Part shown: piece after piece, positions 16,659 to 27,000 of the stretch | Layout of the letters: each line of letters begins with the position of its first letter | Numbering within the stretch: position 1 is the first letter of the stretch | Assembly (NCBI GenBank): GCA_003426165.1 | Contig: QUAH01000002.1 | Coordinates: forward strand, 186,001-250,000 | Length of the DNA: 64,000 nt | Origin: Candidatus Saccharicenans subterraneus | GTDB lineage: Bacteria; Acidobacteriota; Aminicenantia; Aminicenantales; Saccharicenantaceae | Reading direction: 5' to 3' | Made by a program: the position numbers and the translations under genes | The notes under the pieces: model-generated | Told to the model about the DNA's origin: nothing | What the model saw: only the letters and a program-made list of their open reading frames with translations | Database searches by the model: none

Positions 16659-18677
16659 ATGAATTTCCCGGCTGGAAAAAACACCCCAAAAAATAGAATT
16701 TTCGCGTCACTCCTTTTCGCGTTGCTGGCCCTGGTCCTACTTTCCTTAAACGCTTACGCACCGGCCGGGTCGCTTCCCGCGTCGTCCAGTTCGCCCTATA
16801 TCATCGGCGTCAAAGTCTACCAGCCCGTTGACCGGCCGGAAGCCCTGTTCAACGCCTGGAAAAAACTCGGGATCAACACCGCTTTTATCAGCCAGGAGCT
16901 GGCCGGCCAGGAAAATTTCATTCGCCTGGCCAGGGAAGCTGGAATAAAGATTTTTATCATCCTGCCCGTTTTTTATAATCCTGAAAAACTTAAAGCCTCG
17001 CCAGAGCTCTCCGCCATCACCGGCGAGGGCCGGCCGGCCAAAGATGACTGGGTGGAATTTGTCTGTCCAGGAAATCGGGCCTACCGCCAGGAGCTAGTGG
17101 AAAAGGCCCGGAAGTTGGTCGAAGATTACCAGCTAGACGGCCTCAGCCTGGACTTTATCCGGCACTTTGTTTTCTGGGAAAAGGTTTATCCCGGGGCCGA
17201 GCCCGATCTCCTCAAGACCACCTGCTTCTGTCCCGATTGCCTGGCCACTTTCCAGGAAGAAACCGGGATCAAAATTCCCCCGGAAATAACCGGCTACCCG
17301 GCCGCGCCCGCCTGGATTCTCAAGAACCACCGCCAGGCCTGGCAGGAATGGCGAAACGGCCAGGTTGCCTCCATGGTCGAAGAAATTTCGCTGGCCGTTC
17401 GCCAGGTCAACCATTTCCTCCTGCTCAACATCCACCTGGTCCCCTGGCGCCAGGAAGACTTCGGCGGGGCCAGGATTTCTGTCGCGGCCCAGGACCCGAA
17501 GAGCCTTTTCCGTTACGTCGATTACCTTTCCCCGATGTGCTACGCCCACATGGTCAAAAGGCCGCCTGAGTGGATAAATTCCGTGGTGGTCGACCTCAAG
17601 AACATAGCGCCCAACCCCATCATTCCCAGCATCCAGGTCAAAGAAGCCTACCTGCCACAAAAATTGACCCTTAAAGAATTCGACCTCTGCCTCCAGTCCG
17701 CCCTCAAGCCGCCTTCTGCCGGAGTTGTTTTCTGGAACTGGGAAGCCCTGGCCGAATCAAAAGAAAAGCAGCAGGTTGTAAGCAAACGCATCCGGGAATT
17801 CACAAAGCAGAAAGAGACAGAACGCAGCCAGACCCGACAGAAGCTCACCGTCCCCAGGGCCGGCCTGCGTTCCTCACCCTACGGGGCCCGGCAGCCTTTC
17901 CCCGGGGTTGATTACTGGCTCGGGGCGGCCGGCGACATGGCCCGGCGTTTCCCGGGAAGTAAACCGGCACTCGTCTGGATTGTCAGCACCATGGAACGCG
18001 ACCGGGCCCGGAAGGACGCCCAGGTCTATACCAGCCGGACCAGGCTGACCTTCCCGGCGCCATCCGGCGGCGAAAATAATTACGAAAACATTGTCTTTGC
18101 CGATAGCGATGCCAACGAAGCTTACCTTGAGGAGTTCGACCGGGCCGGCTACCAGGTCTGGCTCCAGGTGGAACCGGCCATGGCCGACCTGCCCACGCTG
18201 ATCGACCTGGTGATGGAACGTTACTCCCGCCATCCCTGCGTCATCGGTTTTGGAGTTGACGTCGAGTGGCACCGCTGGAGCGAGCAGGACAACGAGGGAG
18301 TGGCCGTGACCGATGACCAGGCCAGGCTCTGGGTGGAACGACTCCGCCGCTGGAATCCCGGTTACCTTCTCTTCCTAAAGCACTGGGAAGCACGAAAGCT
18401 CCCGCCCGCCTACCGCGACGGCCTGGCCTTTATCGACGACAGCCAGATCTTCAAGTCACTGGACGAAATCGTCCTGGAATTCGCCAGGTGGTCCCGCTGG
18501 TTCTATCCTTCCCCGGTGGGCTTTCAGTTCGGCTACCCTTCCGACCGTCCCTGGTGGCAGAAACTCTCCGACCCGCCGGCGGACATCGGTCGGGCCATCC
18601 TGGAGGTGGCCCCCAACTGCAGCGACCTGTTCTGGGTGGATTTCACCATGAAAGAAATCTGGCCCGAGAAAAAATAG
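16659..18677 (+). CDS. exported two-barrel glycoside hydrolase-like protein
   Basis: 672 residues. Start at 16659, preceded by GGAGGGAGGGGC; an in-frame ATG at 16617 has no such site and would precede the signal anchor (LLFALLALVLLSLNAYA). The N-terminal half (about 50-390) resembles putative glycosidase TIM barrels of the GHL10/DUF4015 type: LGINTAFISQELAG, IKIFIILPVFYN, YQLDGLSLDFIRHFVFWE with acidic residues at strand ends, and a CFCPDCLATFQ cysteine motif. The C-terminal half (about 430-672) looks like a second barrel (VIGFGVDVEWHRWSEQD; LAFIDDSQIF). I do not know a named family with this architecture. The nitroreductase gene follows after 16 bases. Confidence 0.6.
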   Translation: MNFPAGKNTPKNRIFASLLFALLALVLLSLNAYAPAGSLPASSSSPYIIGVKVYQPVDRPEALFNAWKKLGINTAFISQELAGQENFIRLAREAGIKIFIILPVFYNPEKLKASPELSAITGEGRPAKDDWVEFVCPGNRAYRQELVEKARKLVEDYQLDGLSLDFIRHFVFWEKVYPGAEPDLLKTTCFCPDCLATFQEETGIKIPPEITGYPAAPAWILKNHRQAWQEWRNGQVASMVEEISLAVRQVNHFLLLNIHLVPWRQEDFGGARISVAAQDPKSLFRYVDYLSPMCYAHMVKRPPEWINSVVVDLKNIAPNPIIPSIQVKEAYLPQKLTLKEFDLCLQSALKPPSAGVVFWNWEALAESKEKQQVVSKRIREFTKQKETERSQTRQKLTVPRAGLRSSPYGARQPFPGVDYWLGAAGDMARRFPGSKPALVWIVSTMERDRARKDAQVYTSRTRLTFPAPSGGENNYENIVFADSDANEAYLEEFDRAGYQVWLQVEPAMADLPTLIDLVMERYSRHPCVIGFGVDVEWHRWSEQDNEGVAVTDDQARLWVERLRRWNPGYLLFLKHWEARKLPPAYRDGLAFIDDSQIFKSLDEIVLEFARWSRWFYPSPVGFQFGYPSDRPWWQKLSDPPADIGRAILEVAPNCSDLFWVDFTMKEIWPEKK

Positions 18678-18693
18678 ACTGAAGGAGGTCTGG

Positions 18694-19209
18694 ATGGAAT
18701 TCACCGAGCTGATAAAATCACGTTACAGCGTCCGGGCCTACCGGCCCGACCCGGTCAGCCCGGAAAAACTGCAGCGCGTCCTGGAAGCCGCCCGCCTGGC
18801 TCCGACCGCGGCTAACCGCCAGCCCTTCCGCCTCCTGGTAGTTAAGACCAGGGGTCGCGAAGAGGAATTGAAACGACTCTACAGCCGAGACTGGTTCATC
18901 CAGGCTCCGCTGGTCATCGGAATCTTCACCCTGCCCGAAGTCGCCTGGAAGCGGCGCGATGGCAAGAATTACGCCGACGTTGATGCCACCATCGCCATGG
19001 ACCACCTGATACTGGCCGCAGCCAACGAGGGACTGGGAACCTGCTGGATTGGAGCCTTTGACCCGGCCGTGGCCCGGGAAATATTCAACCTGCCACCGGG
19101 AGTGGAGCCACTGGCCTTTACCCCGCTCGGTTACCCGGCCGACAGCCCATCGCCTAAGAAGCGAAAGAACCTGGAGGAACTGGTTTGCTACGAGAAATGG
19201 ACTCCGTAG
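18694..19209 (+). CDS. nitroreductase-family flavoprotein
   Basis: 171 residues, start supported by GAAGGAGG. FMN-binding N-terminus (ELIKSRYSVRAYRPDPVSPE; AARLAPTAANRQPFRLLVV) and the C-terminal AANEGLGTCWIGAFDP segment are typical of small nitroreductases. It reduces nitro compounds, quinones or flavins with NAD(P)H in the cytoplasm; the physiological substrate is unknown. It sits 16 bases after the two-barrel protein and may be co-transcribed with it. Confidence 0.92.
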   Translation: MEFTELIKSRYSVRAYRPDPVSPEKLQRVLEAARLAPTAANRQPFRLLVVKTRGREEELKRLYSRDWFIQAPLVIGIFTLPEVAWKRRDGKNYADVDATIAMDHLILAAANEGLGTCWIGAFDPAVAREIFNLPPGVEPLAFTPLGYPADSPSPKKRKNLEELVCYEKWTP

Positions 19210-19616
19210 CCTTCCACGGCGGGGAAGAATTGACCAGCGGAAAAACCTCCCTCGGATGGTCAGCCCGGTTTACCTTAGGTAATCAATAACGAGCCATCAA
19301 CCTGTCCTTGCCCCTGGCTGATGGTGAAAACTTCGCTGGCACCGGGCCGGGCTAAATTTCGGCGCTTGTCTTCCTGGCCCGATAATCATGACAATACCAG
19401 CAACACCATAGCTCTTTTTGAACCGACATCGGGACCGCTTCAAACTCGAATGTTTTACTTATGATTTCCTGGCGCAAACCGTTTGTGTTTAACCATATCA
19501 CAGCCGGGAGAACCCAGAGTATCAAGACACTCGGGGAGGGAGAGATCAATCAGTAAATTTGATCTGCCTGCTTTCCAAAATACCGGGCTCTTAATTTCCG
19601 GAGACCCGGGAGCTCA
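19210..19616. other. convergent intergenic region, no gene seen
   Basis: Lies between the ends of the plus-strand nitroreductase gene and the minus-strand CPBP protease gene. It may hold terminators, though I found no strong hairpin with a T-run. A 65-codon minus-strand frame (19352-19549) has no ribosome site and is not called. Confidence 0.4.
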
Positions 19617-20267
19617 TCAAGAGAAGGGCAGGAGGAGAAAGACCAGCAGGTCCCACAGGACGTGGCTGATCACGTTGGAAAGAAGCGAATTAAATTTATG
19701 ATACTGGAAGCCCCACCACAGCCCGCAGACCAGGGCGGCCAGCACCAGCACCGGGTTTTGGCTCGGCAGGTGAACCAGGGCATAGAGAAGCGACACGCCC
19801 AGCAGCCCGGCTGGTTTTCCGAGCCGGGCCGACCAGTGACGCTGCAGCCAGCCGCGCCACAGCAGCTCCTCTCCCGGGCCGATGATTAAAGCCAGGAAAA
19901 GGCCTATCCGCAACTGGTTGCTGCCAGACTTAAGGTTGTAGATTGAAGCCAGGTGCTCAGTGCTCGGCGGAAAAAAATTCCTCAAAAAAATATTGCCGGC
20001 AAAAAACACCGCGTAGAGCAACAGGGCCGAGGCAAGTCCCAGGGCCAGGCCGTGCCAGGTTTTCTCCCTGAAATCGCCGTAGATAAGCCGGCTGAACAGC
20101 GGGTCCGCCCACATGGCCAGGATGAGGAAGACCATCAATCCTCCGGCCAGAAGCGACCAGAAGTCCACTCTTTCGGCAAGCACTCCGGAAAAAATCAGGA
20201 AAAAATAGGCGGCCACGGACACGGTCAAAAGGTATAGTGGGGTTGCGCTTATGTTGCGTTCCTTCAT
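19617..20267 (-). CDS. CPBP-family intramembrane glutamic protease
   Basis: 216 residues from ATG 20267, with GGATGGAAGA just upstream; a start at 20318 would add a basic 17-residue extension. About six to eight transmembrane helices. The CPBP signature is present: GPGEELLWRGWLQRH (Glu-Glu-x3-Arg, motif 1), ALVHLPSQNP (His, motif 2) and NVISHVLWDLLVF (motif 3, His). Related to the CAAX protease Rce1 and type II CAAX-like immunity proteins. No bacteriocin gene lies nearby. It precedes the prenyltransferase gene on the same strand in the genome map, transcribed after it. Confidence 0.88.
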   Translation of the reverse strand: MKERNISATPLYLLTVSVAAYFFLIFSGVLAERVDFWSLLAGGLMVFLILAMWADPLFSRLIYGDFREKTWHGLALGLASALLLYAVFFAGNIFLRNFFPPSTEHLASIYNLKSGSNQLRIGLFLALIIGPGEELLWRGWLQRHWSARLGKPAGLLGVSLLYALVHLPSQNPVLVLAALVCGLWWGFQYHKFNSLLSNVISHVLWDLLVFLLLPFS

Positions 20268-20381
20268 TCTTCCATCCGCCACAGGGGTTAGCCACCTTCT
20301 GAGCCGGCCACTCCACAACCCGGGCCGGACTCAAAGTTAGCCTCACCAGGCCCGGGCCAACTTCATCTTAACAAAACGGGC

Positions 20382-21323
20382 CTAAAATTTCCCTACCAAA
20401 GAATCAAGCCACAGGCCGGCCACCGACAGCGCCCCGAAAATCAGGTTGTAGCGGGCCGTGGCCCCGTCCAGGGTGACAAAATCAAGCGGCTGCTCGGGCT
20501 TAAACCGGCGCCTGGCTCTCTTCCATAGTTTCCTGGCCTCCGGCCAGGCCAGGAAAACAACCAGCATGGTCAGTGGAAGCGAGGGAAAGTCCAGGGAGAG
20601 AAGGCGCGGCACCAGGACGTATCCCGCCGTAAGAAAAAGGGAGCCAAAGACAAGTTTCCCGTAATAAAAGAAAGAGGCCCGGTCGCCGATAACCGCGGCC
20701 AGGGTGAAGACCCGCTTTTCCCGGTCGGTCAGGGAGTCGCGCCAGTTGTTGGCGTGAAGGATGGCCACCACCAGCATGCCCTGGGGTATAGCCCAGATTA
20801 CCGGCAGCCAGGAAAACTGCCCGGCCTGGACGAGCCAGGAACCCAGCGAACCGAGCAGGCCAAAATTTATGAACACCACCAGGTCGCCCAGGGCCACGGC
20901 CTTCAACCAGGGATAGGCCAGGCCCAGGATAATTCCGACTATTCCGATCTTTAAAATAAGAAATCCCCGCAGCCAGGCCAGGAGCAGGCCCAGGGCCGAG
21001 CCAACGGCCAGTAGCAGCATCGCCCCACGGAATACCTGCCCGGGGCCCAACCAGCCCCGGACGATGGCCCCGCTGACCGGGGTGGCTTCCCGGTCCAGGC
21101 CCCGTTTCCAGTCGATGACGTCTGACAGCATGTTGGCCGCGGTGTGCAGCAGGGCCATGGCCAGGAGAGTCAGGAGAAGCAAGCCAGGGTTAAGCCGGAC
21201 CCAGCCGACGGTAGCAGCCAGGGAACCGCCAAACAGCACCGGAATGGCCGAAGCCGGCAGGGCCCAGGGCCGGGCTGCCACCAGCCAGGTTTTTAACCGG
21301 GTCGCCTTTTCTTTTTCTGCCAT
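20382..21323 (-). CDS. UbiA-family prenyltransferase, MenA-like
   Basis: 313 residues from ATG 21323; a TTG start at 21407 would add a 28-residue extension. About eight to nine membrane helices. The first aspartate motif is NMLSDVIDWKRGLDREATP (NxxxDxxxD form) and the second NNWRDSLTDREKRVFTLA, close to the NNxRDxxxDxxxGK(R)TL motif of 1,4-dihydroxy-2-naphthoate polyprenyltransferase. ARPWALPASAIPVL near the N-terminus also matches MenA. The probable role is attaching the polyprenyl tail in menaquinone synthesis. No other men genes are nearby, so a different aromatic acceptor remains possible. Confidence 0.8.
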   Translation of the reverse strand: MAEKEKATRLKTWLVAARPWALPASAIPVLFGGSLAATVGWVRLNPGLLLLTLLAMALLHTAANMLSDVIDWKRGLDREATPVSGAIVRGWLGPGQVFRGAMLLLAVGSALGLLLAWLRGFLILKIGIVGIILGLAYPWLKAVALGDLVVFINFGLLGSLGSWLVQAGQFSWLPVIWAIPQGMLVVAILHANNWRDSLTDREKRVFTLAAVIGDRASFFYYGKLVFGSLFLTAGYVLVPRLLSLDFPSLPLTMLVVFLAWPEARKLWKRARRRFKPEQPLDFVTLDGATARYNLIFGALSVAGLWLDSLVGKF

Positions 21324-21441
21324 GGTCAATACCAGCCTCAGAATTTTCCTGGCCGGTCTCTTTTCGCTCGTCGTCAATATTACCGGCCAGGCCGGAAATT
21401 CTATCAAATTCCAGCTATTTTAAAAGGACAATGTGAATGGT

Positions 21442-23826
21442 TCAATCGCGGATGTTGCCACCTGCTGACCCGGACTTCCCCGGCTCAGCGCGACCTATAA
21501 CCGTAAAGCGCCGGACCAGGCGCCGACCTTCGCCGTCCACCAGTACCAGGACATGCTCGCCCGGAACCGGGTTGACACTCACCCGGTGAAAATGCCTGGT
21601 GCTGGTCAGGTAGTCTTCATCCAGGTGCCAGTGAATGACTGCCCCTTCCTGGCGGTGAACTGCTTCCAGGACCACCTCGCCCGGCTGCCCATCGAGTTCT
21701 ATCGGGACGTAGACGGCCGTGCCCGGCTCCGGGTAGAGCAGGTTCATAACCCGCGCCCCGTCGGCCACCTCAACTTCAATCCCTTGACTCTTCTTAAACG
21801 GAGGCAGCGGCCGGTACTCGGGGTGGTGCGGCCGGTAATAATATTCCTGGGCTGGGGGCAGCACGAACCAGGCTTCTGACCGCATCCGGGCCACCGACTC
21901 CACCCGGCTATCAACCCGGAACTTCCCGGACGGGTCAAGGTGGACCAGCTGGTGAAAGCTGCAGCCCCGGTCAAAGTGACTCTCGACCGGCAGCCAGGTG
22001 GTTTTCTTCGGGCAGAGCTCACCGGCGAGGTAGCCGGAATCGGCACAGACCAGGACCGGTCTCAGGGCTTCCCCGGGCCGCGGAATTTCACCGCCGGTGT
22101 CCAGGAAACCAAGCACCTCAAACAGGAAGGGCGCAGCCGCGGCCAGGCCGGTAATTTCCGGGCGGCCTTCGCCATCGGCGTTTCCGGCCCAGACTCCAAC
22201 CGTGTAGTTCGGGGTCACCCCGATGGCCCAGGCGTCCTTCAGGCCGAAGCTGGTGCCGGTCTTCCAGGCCACCCAGCGCGCGGAGCTGAAATTCCGCCAG
22301 TAGCCTTCTTCATCGGGCCGGTTAACCTCGGTCAGGGCTTCAAGGGCCAGGTAGGCCGCGCCGCGACTGAGGTCCCGCAGTCCGGTAGTCACCGGTTTTT
22401 CATCCTGGAGAAGCCTTATCTTCCGCGCGGCCCCTTCCAGGCCCAGGGCCAGCCGGCCCATTCCGGCGTAGATGGCAGTAATCTCCAGCAACTGCCCCTC
22501 GGCTCCGCCCAGGATGAGGCTAAGTCCATAATCGTCAGCCGGCCGGAAAAGGGTGCTCATCCCCCAGCCCTGAAGCGTATTCTTGAACCGCGGAATCCCG
22601 AATTGATGGAGCATACGGACCGCGGGCACGTTGAGCGACCAGGCCAGGGCGGTTCGGGCCGGCACCGCTCCCCGGAACCGCCGGTCAAAATTTTTCGGCC
22701 GGAAACCTTCGTATCGGGTTGGAATATCCGGTATCAGCATCTCCGGCGTTATCAGCCCTTCCTGCAGCATGGAGGCGTAGAGAAAAGGTTTCAGAATGCT
22801 GCCGGTGCTCCGCGGGCTTCGGGCCACGTCCACGTACTGGGCGGTGTCATAATTCCTGTCCAGCCCGATGTTTCCCACGTAGGCCACCACCGCCCCTTTC
22901 CGGTTGTCCACAATAACCGCGGCCAGGTTGCGGATGCCACGATTGAGCAATTTCTCGCCATAGGATTCGGCCGCCAGGGAAAGCCGTCGCTGGAGATCGG
23001 TGCGGATAAAAGAACGGAAGGGTGTTTTCCTGGCGAAGTCCCGGGCCAGTGAATCCAGCAGGTGCTCGGCCTGCCTGGGCACCGGCCTGAGGCCGGAAGG
23101 CAGCGACTCGGCCACGGCCAGGCGGAGTTCCACTTCGTCGATAAACCCGCGGTTCCGGAGCTTTTGCAAAAGCCGGTCGCGCTTGGCCCTGAGTGCCAGC
23201 CAGCCCTGCTCCACGGATACCAGGTTGGGGTTCTTGGGCAGCACGGCCAGGAAACAGGCCTCGGCCCAGCTCAGGTCTTCCGGGCTGCGGCCAAAATAAA
23301 ACCAGGAAGCGGCATCTATCCCGACCAGGTTACTTCCAAAGGGAGCATTGGCCGCAAACAGGCCCAGGATTTCTTTCTTGGAATAACGGGCTTCAAGCTT
23401 GAGAGCCAGCAGGGCCTCCTTTATTTTTCGGCCCAGGGTCCTCGGTCCGCTACCACCGGCCAGCCTGGCCACCTGCATGGTAATGGTGCTGGCCCCGCTC
23501 CTTACTTCACCCGCCCTGAGGTTCTGCCAGGCGGCCCTGACTATGGCCACCGGGTCAACCCCGGGATGAAGATAGAACCTGCGGTCCTCAAACTGCAGCA
23601 CGGCCCGGTAATATTTCTCCGGTATAGTACTTTCCCGGGGAAAACGCCACTGGCCGTCAGAGGCCAGCCTGGCTCCCAGCAGCCGCCCGTCTTCTGAGTA
23701 AAGGACCGGCGATAGCGGCCGGTCAAAAAGCGGGCCAAGCGGCCAGAAGAGGTAGACCAGGAACAGGAGCGCAGCCATCCCGGTTGCGGCCAGCAGCAGT
23801 TTCTTTTTATTTATAGGCAGTTTCAT
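21442..23826 (-). CDS. pbpC: penicillin-binding protein 1C
   Basis: 794 residues, the usual PBP1c length; GGGAGATAA precedes the ATG. One N-terminal membrane anchor (about 10-30). GT51 transglycosylase follows, with LQFEDRRFYLHPGVDP (catalytic Glu80) and GASTITMQVARL. The transpeptidase carries SILK (Ser343-Lys346) and a KTGTSFGLKDAW box. A C-terminal BiPBP_C domain (about 700-780) ends it. Periplasmic peptidoglycan synthase. The alpha-2-macroglobulin gene upstream on the same strand is its classic partner (yfhM-pbpC), a pair thought to trap invading proteases and repair the wall. Confidence 0.95.
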   Translation of the reverse strand: MKLPINKKKLLLAATGMAALLFLVYLFWPLGPLFDRPLSPVLYSEDGRLLGARLASDGQWRFPRESTIPEKYYRAVLQFEDRRFYLHPGVDPVAIVRAAWQNLRAGEVRSGASTITMQVARLAGGSGPRTLGRKIKEALLALKLEARYSKKEILGLFAANAPFGSNLVGIDAASWFYFGRSPEDLSWAEACFLAVLPKNPNLVSVEQGWLALRAKRDRLLQKLRNRGFIDEVELRLAVAESLPSGLRPVPRQAEHLLDSLARDFARKTPFRSFIRTDLQRRLSLAAESYGEKLLNRGIRNLAAVIVDNRKGAVVAYVGNIGLDRNYDTAQYVDVARSPRSTGSILKPFLYASMLQEGLITPEMLIPDIPTRYEGFRPKNFDRRFRGAVPARTALAWSLNVPAVRMLHQFGIPRFKNTLQGWGMSTLFRPADDYGLSLILGGAEGQLLEITAIYAGMGRLALGLEGAARKIRLLQDEKPVTTGLRDLSRGAAYLALEALTEVNRPDEEGYWRNFSSARWVAWKTGTSFGLKDAWAIGVTPNYTVGVWAGNADGEGRPEITGLAAAAPFLFEVLGFLDTGGEIPRPGEALRPVLVCADSGYLAGELCPKKTTWLPVESHFDRGCSFHQLVHLDPSGKFRVDSRVESVARMRSEAWFVLPPAQEYYYRPHHPEYRPLPPFKKSQGIEVEVADGARVMNLLYPEPGTAVYVPIELDGQPGEVVLEAVHRQEGAVIHWHLDEDYLTSTRHFHRVSVNPVPGEHVLVLVDGEGRRLVRRFTVIGRAEPGKSGSAGGNIRD

Positions 23827-24075
23827 TTATCTCCCGGCCCGTCGCTTGTTTCAGACATTCTACTCATCTTCTGGTTTTGCCCTTTTTTGTTTTCTTTTCC
23901 CTTCTTTCTTCTTTCTTCTCTCCCTCCTTCTCGCCTTGGTTTTTTCTTCCCTTTCTTTTTTCAACCTGTTTTTTCCACAAACTTTACGGAAACCCGTCGA
24001 GCTTCTCGCCCCACAAGATCCTCAAAAATTCCTGCTTAATTTTTTAATAACCTTTGCCTCTCTCCTTTCACAGCT
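23827..24075 (-). other. polypurine spacer between A2M and pbpC genes
   Basis: The plus strand carries a long pyrimidine-rich tract (about 23865-23965, almost only T and C). The pbpC transcript leader is therefore nearly pure A/G. No gene recognised. It may be a translation or structure-free leader, or simply mutational slippage. Confidence 0.5.
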
Positions 24076-27000
24076 TTACTTCCGGACAATATTTATCCAC
24101 TGTCCCCTGGTATTGGCCTGGACCGAGTCATCGTACATGGCTTCCACCAGCACCCCGGGCTGGTAGAAACGACCCAGGTAGGAGGCATTCAAGGCCACGA
24201 GGAAGGTCTTCCTTTCTCCACGCTGCAACCTGAAGTAGGTATAGACCCGGTCGTCCCTGACATCCTGGTAATCATACCTGACGGGCTTATCATCGGGACT
24301 GAAGAGAGGATTCTTAATCTGGAAGCCCGAGGCCACCAGGCAGGTCAGGGCCAGGTTTTCCAGTTCCCGGTTGCTCTGGTTTTCCACGACGATATCAACC
24401 AGGAGGTCGGAACCCTGGCCGAGGTTGCTGATGTCAACCGGGTTCATCTTCATGTCACGATAGGTGACCCGGACAGAAATTCCCCGGGCAAAGGGCTCTT
24501 CCTGCCCGGCCAGTGGTATGCCCTTGGTATAAACATTCACAAAGAGCGGAACGGCACTGTCGTTGACCACGTTCAGCACCCGGCCTTCAAGCGGAAAGTC
24601 GGCATAAGTCCTTTTTTCAACCGGTAGCGACGACGAGATTTTCTCCGGGGCCTTTTCGTCCCAGGCCAGGCTGAAGGTATAGGCCTCGGTCGCCCCGGTC
24701 CCGAAATAGCTGGACAGGGCCAGCAGCATCATGGCCGTTTCGTTGGTTGAAAGCCACAGGTCGGAAGAAACCGCTTCGGCGATTTCCTTGACCAGTGGCC
24801 GGGCTTTTTCCCTCAACCCCATCAGGCTCAGGCAATGGGCCACCAGGGCCATATCCCTCATCTCGGAACCAAAGGTCACGGCCGAATCACGGTACCTGCT
24901 GAATTCCAGCCTGGCCTTGCCGACCAGTTCCGTGGCCGCATCGACCTGGCCGTTCAGGTAGAAGGCCGCCGCCAGCAGAATGGAAGCCAGGCTGTCCAGC
25001 CCGGGCTTTTCCCGGAGACGGTTCATGGCCCCGGTGTCCGGTTCGTGGGCCTGGGCCAGGGCGAAAAGCCGGAAGGCCTGGATGAGCTGCTCGGACGGCC
25101 CGCCGGTAACCCAGGCGTTGGTCAGCATCCTCTGGTTTTCCTTCCAGGCGCCGAGCATATCTGCCGGTACGTAATAACCGGCCCGGGAGGCTTCCAGCAG
25201 GAACCAGCCGGCATAGGTTGTGGTCCAGAAATGCGACTCGTGCCCTCCCGGCCAGTAACTGAAGCCACCGCCGGGCAACTGGAAGCGGCGCATCTTCTCC
25301 ACGGCCACCCGGACATAACGTTCTATTTCTTTGAGCTGGTCAGGAGTCAGCCTGACCAGGTTTTTCAGGTAGAGCTGGGGGAAGGCCACCGACAGCGTCT
25401 GCTCCAGGCAGCCGTGGGGATATTGAATCAGGAAATCGAGCCTCTTTTCCAGCTGCAGGGCGGGCAGGGTGGAAGCTTCCACGGTTACGGTGTTGGTGCC
25501 CCTGAGCCCGAAGGGCGTCACTTTCTCTTTGATGGACTTTCCGGGCTTGATTTCATAGGCAGCCACCCTGGTCAGCAACGGGTTGGAACTCAGAACCTCA
25601 ACGTAAACCGTTCCCTTGATGACTTCTGAACCGGCCCGGGCCTGGTAGTTAACCACGCCCTGGCCGGTGGTTTCGGCCACGCGGAGTTCAAAATTGACCA
25701 GCTGTTCCGAACCGCCGGAAAAATCAACCTTCTTGCTGGTCTCTCCAGCGACCTGGAAAAGTTCATTGGTCTGGAGGCTGACCTCCGCTTCCCTGATTTC
25801 CGGCCTGGTCACAAACAGGGTAATCGGCATGGTCACCTGCTCGCCCGGCCGAACTATCCGCGGCAGAGTCGGCAATGCCATCAGGTTCCGCCTGACGAAG
25901 ACTGATTTTTCGGCCACCCCGTAGGCTCCTTCAAAGCCGGCTACCACCATCACCCGGACCTGGCCGAAGTACTGCGGCATCAGAAACTCGTGGCTGGCGG
26001 TGTCGCCGGGCCTGAGCTCGAACGGACCGTCAAACATGACCACCGGTGGAAACCGCCTGGGCTTTTTAGCCTGCTCGGCCGCGGCCTTGAACTCATCGCC
26101 GCCCAGGGCCAGGATCCGGCCCAGCTCGGCCCCGTAGGCCTCGGCCACCTGGTCAAACAGGTCCCAGGTGATTATGCCCAGGGCTTCTTTGCGGTAGAAT
26201 TCCTGCCGCAGGTCAGGGGCCTTGTACCGGGTCAGGGCCAGCAGCCCTTCATCGACCACGGCCACCGTGTAAAACATCCGGCGGCGGTTCTTTTCGCTGA
26301 CCTGGATCCTGAATTTCTCACCGGGCTTGATTTCCTGCGGAGCCACCACCACCGGTTCCAGCCTGGTGTTGGGGTCTTCCACCATGATGGGAATAACTCC
26401 GTACATCCTGATGGGCACATCGCTGACCTTGCCGCTGTGGGGCTGGATGAGGGTGACGTGGACGTAAATGTTGGGGGTCATCTTCTCGGTCAGTGGAATC
26501 TCAAACCGGTTCTCACCCTTCTGGGCAAAAACCCACATTTTCTGCAGCACGGCCGAACCGGTCTCCACCGAGACCAGGGCCCGGCCCTGGACACTTTCTG
26601 GCAGGTAGATGACCGCTTTCTCGCCCACCCGGTAGCCGGTCTTATCGGAAGTCAGGCTGAGCCTGGCCGCAGCCTCGGCCCCCTCGGCCCGGGACCGACC
26701 TTCCCAGGAGGGCCAGTCCACGTAGACCATCTGGCCGGCAGCATGTCCTCCCTCCGGGTCTTCCACCCTGATGAAAAACCTTCCCCAGTCCGGGTACTTG
26801 ATGTTAAACTTCCAGGCGGCCCGGCCGTTCTCCGTGACCAGGGTGTCGCTGGCCAGTGGCCGGACGGTCGGCCTGGAGATGTAATCGGCCAGCGATTCCC
26901 CTTCTCTTTCCCACCACCATCTCCAGCCCATCTTGTAGAGCGATACCTTCACCCGCTTTCCGGAAACCGGCTGGCCCCTGTGATCGACGGTGACGATATT

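Noticed and set aside
23846-24166. A 106-codon plus-strand frame rich in Phe and Leu
   Set aside because: It is the translation of the pyrimidine tract and runs antisense into the A2M gene.
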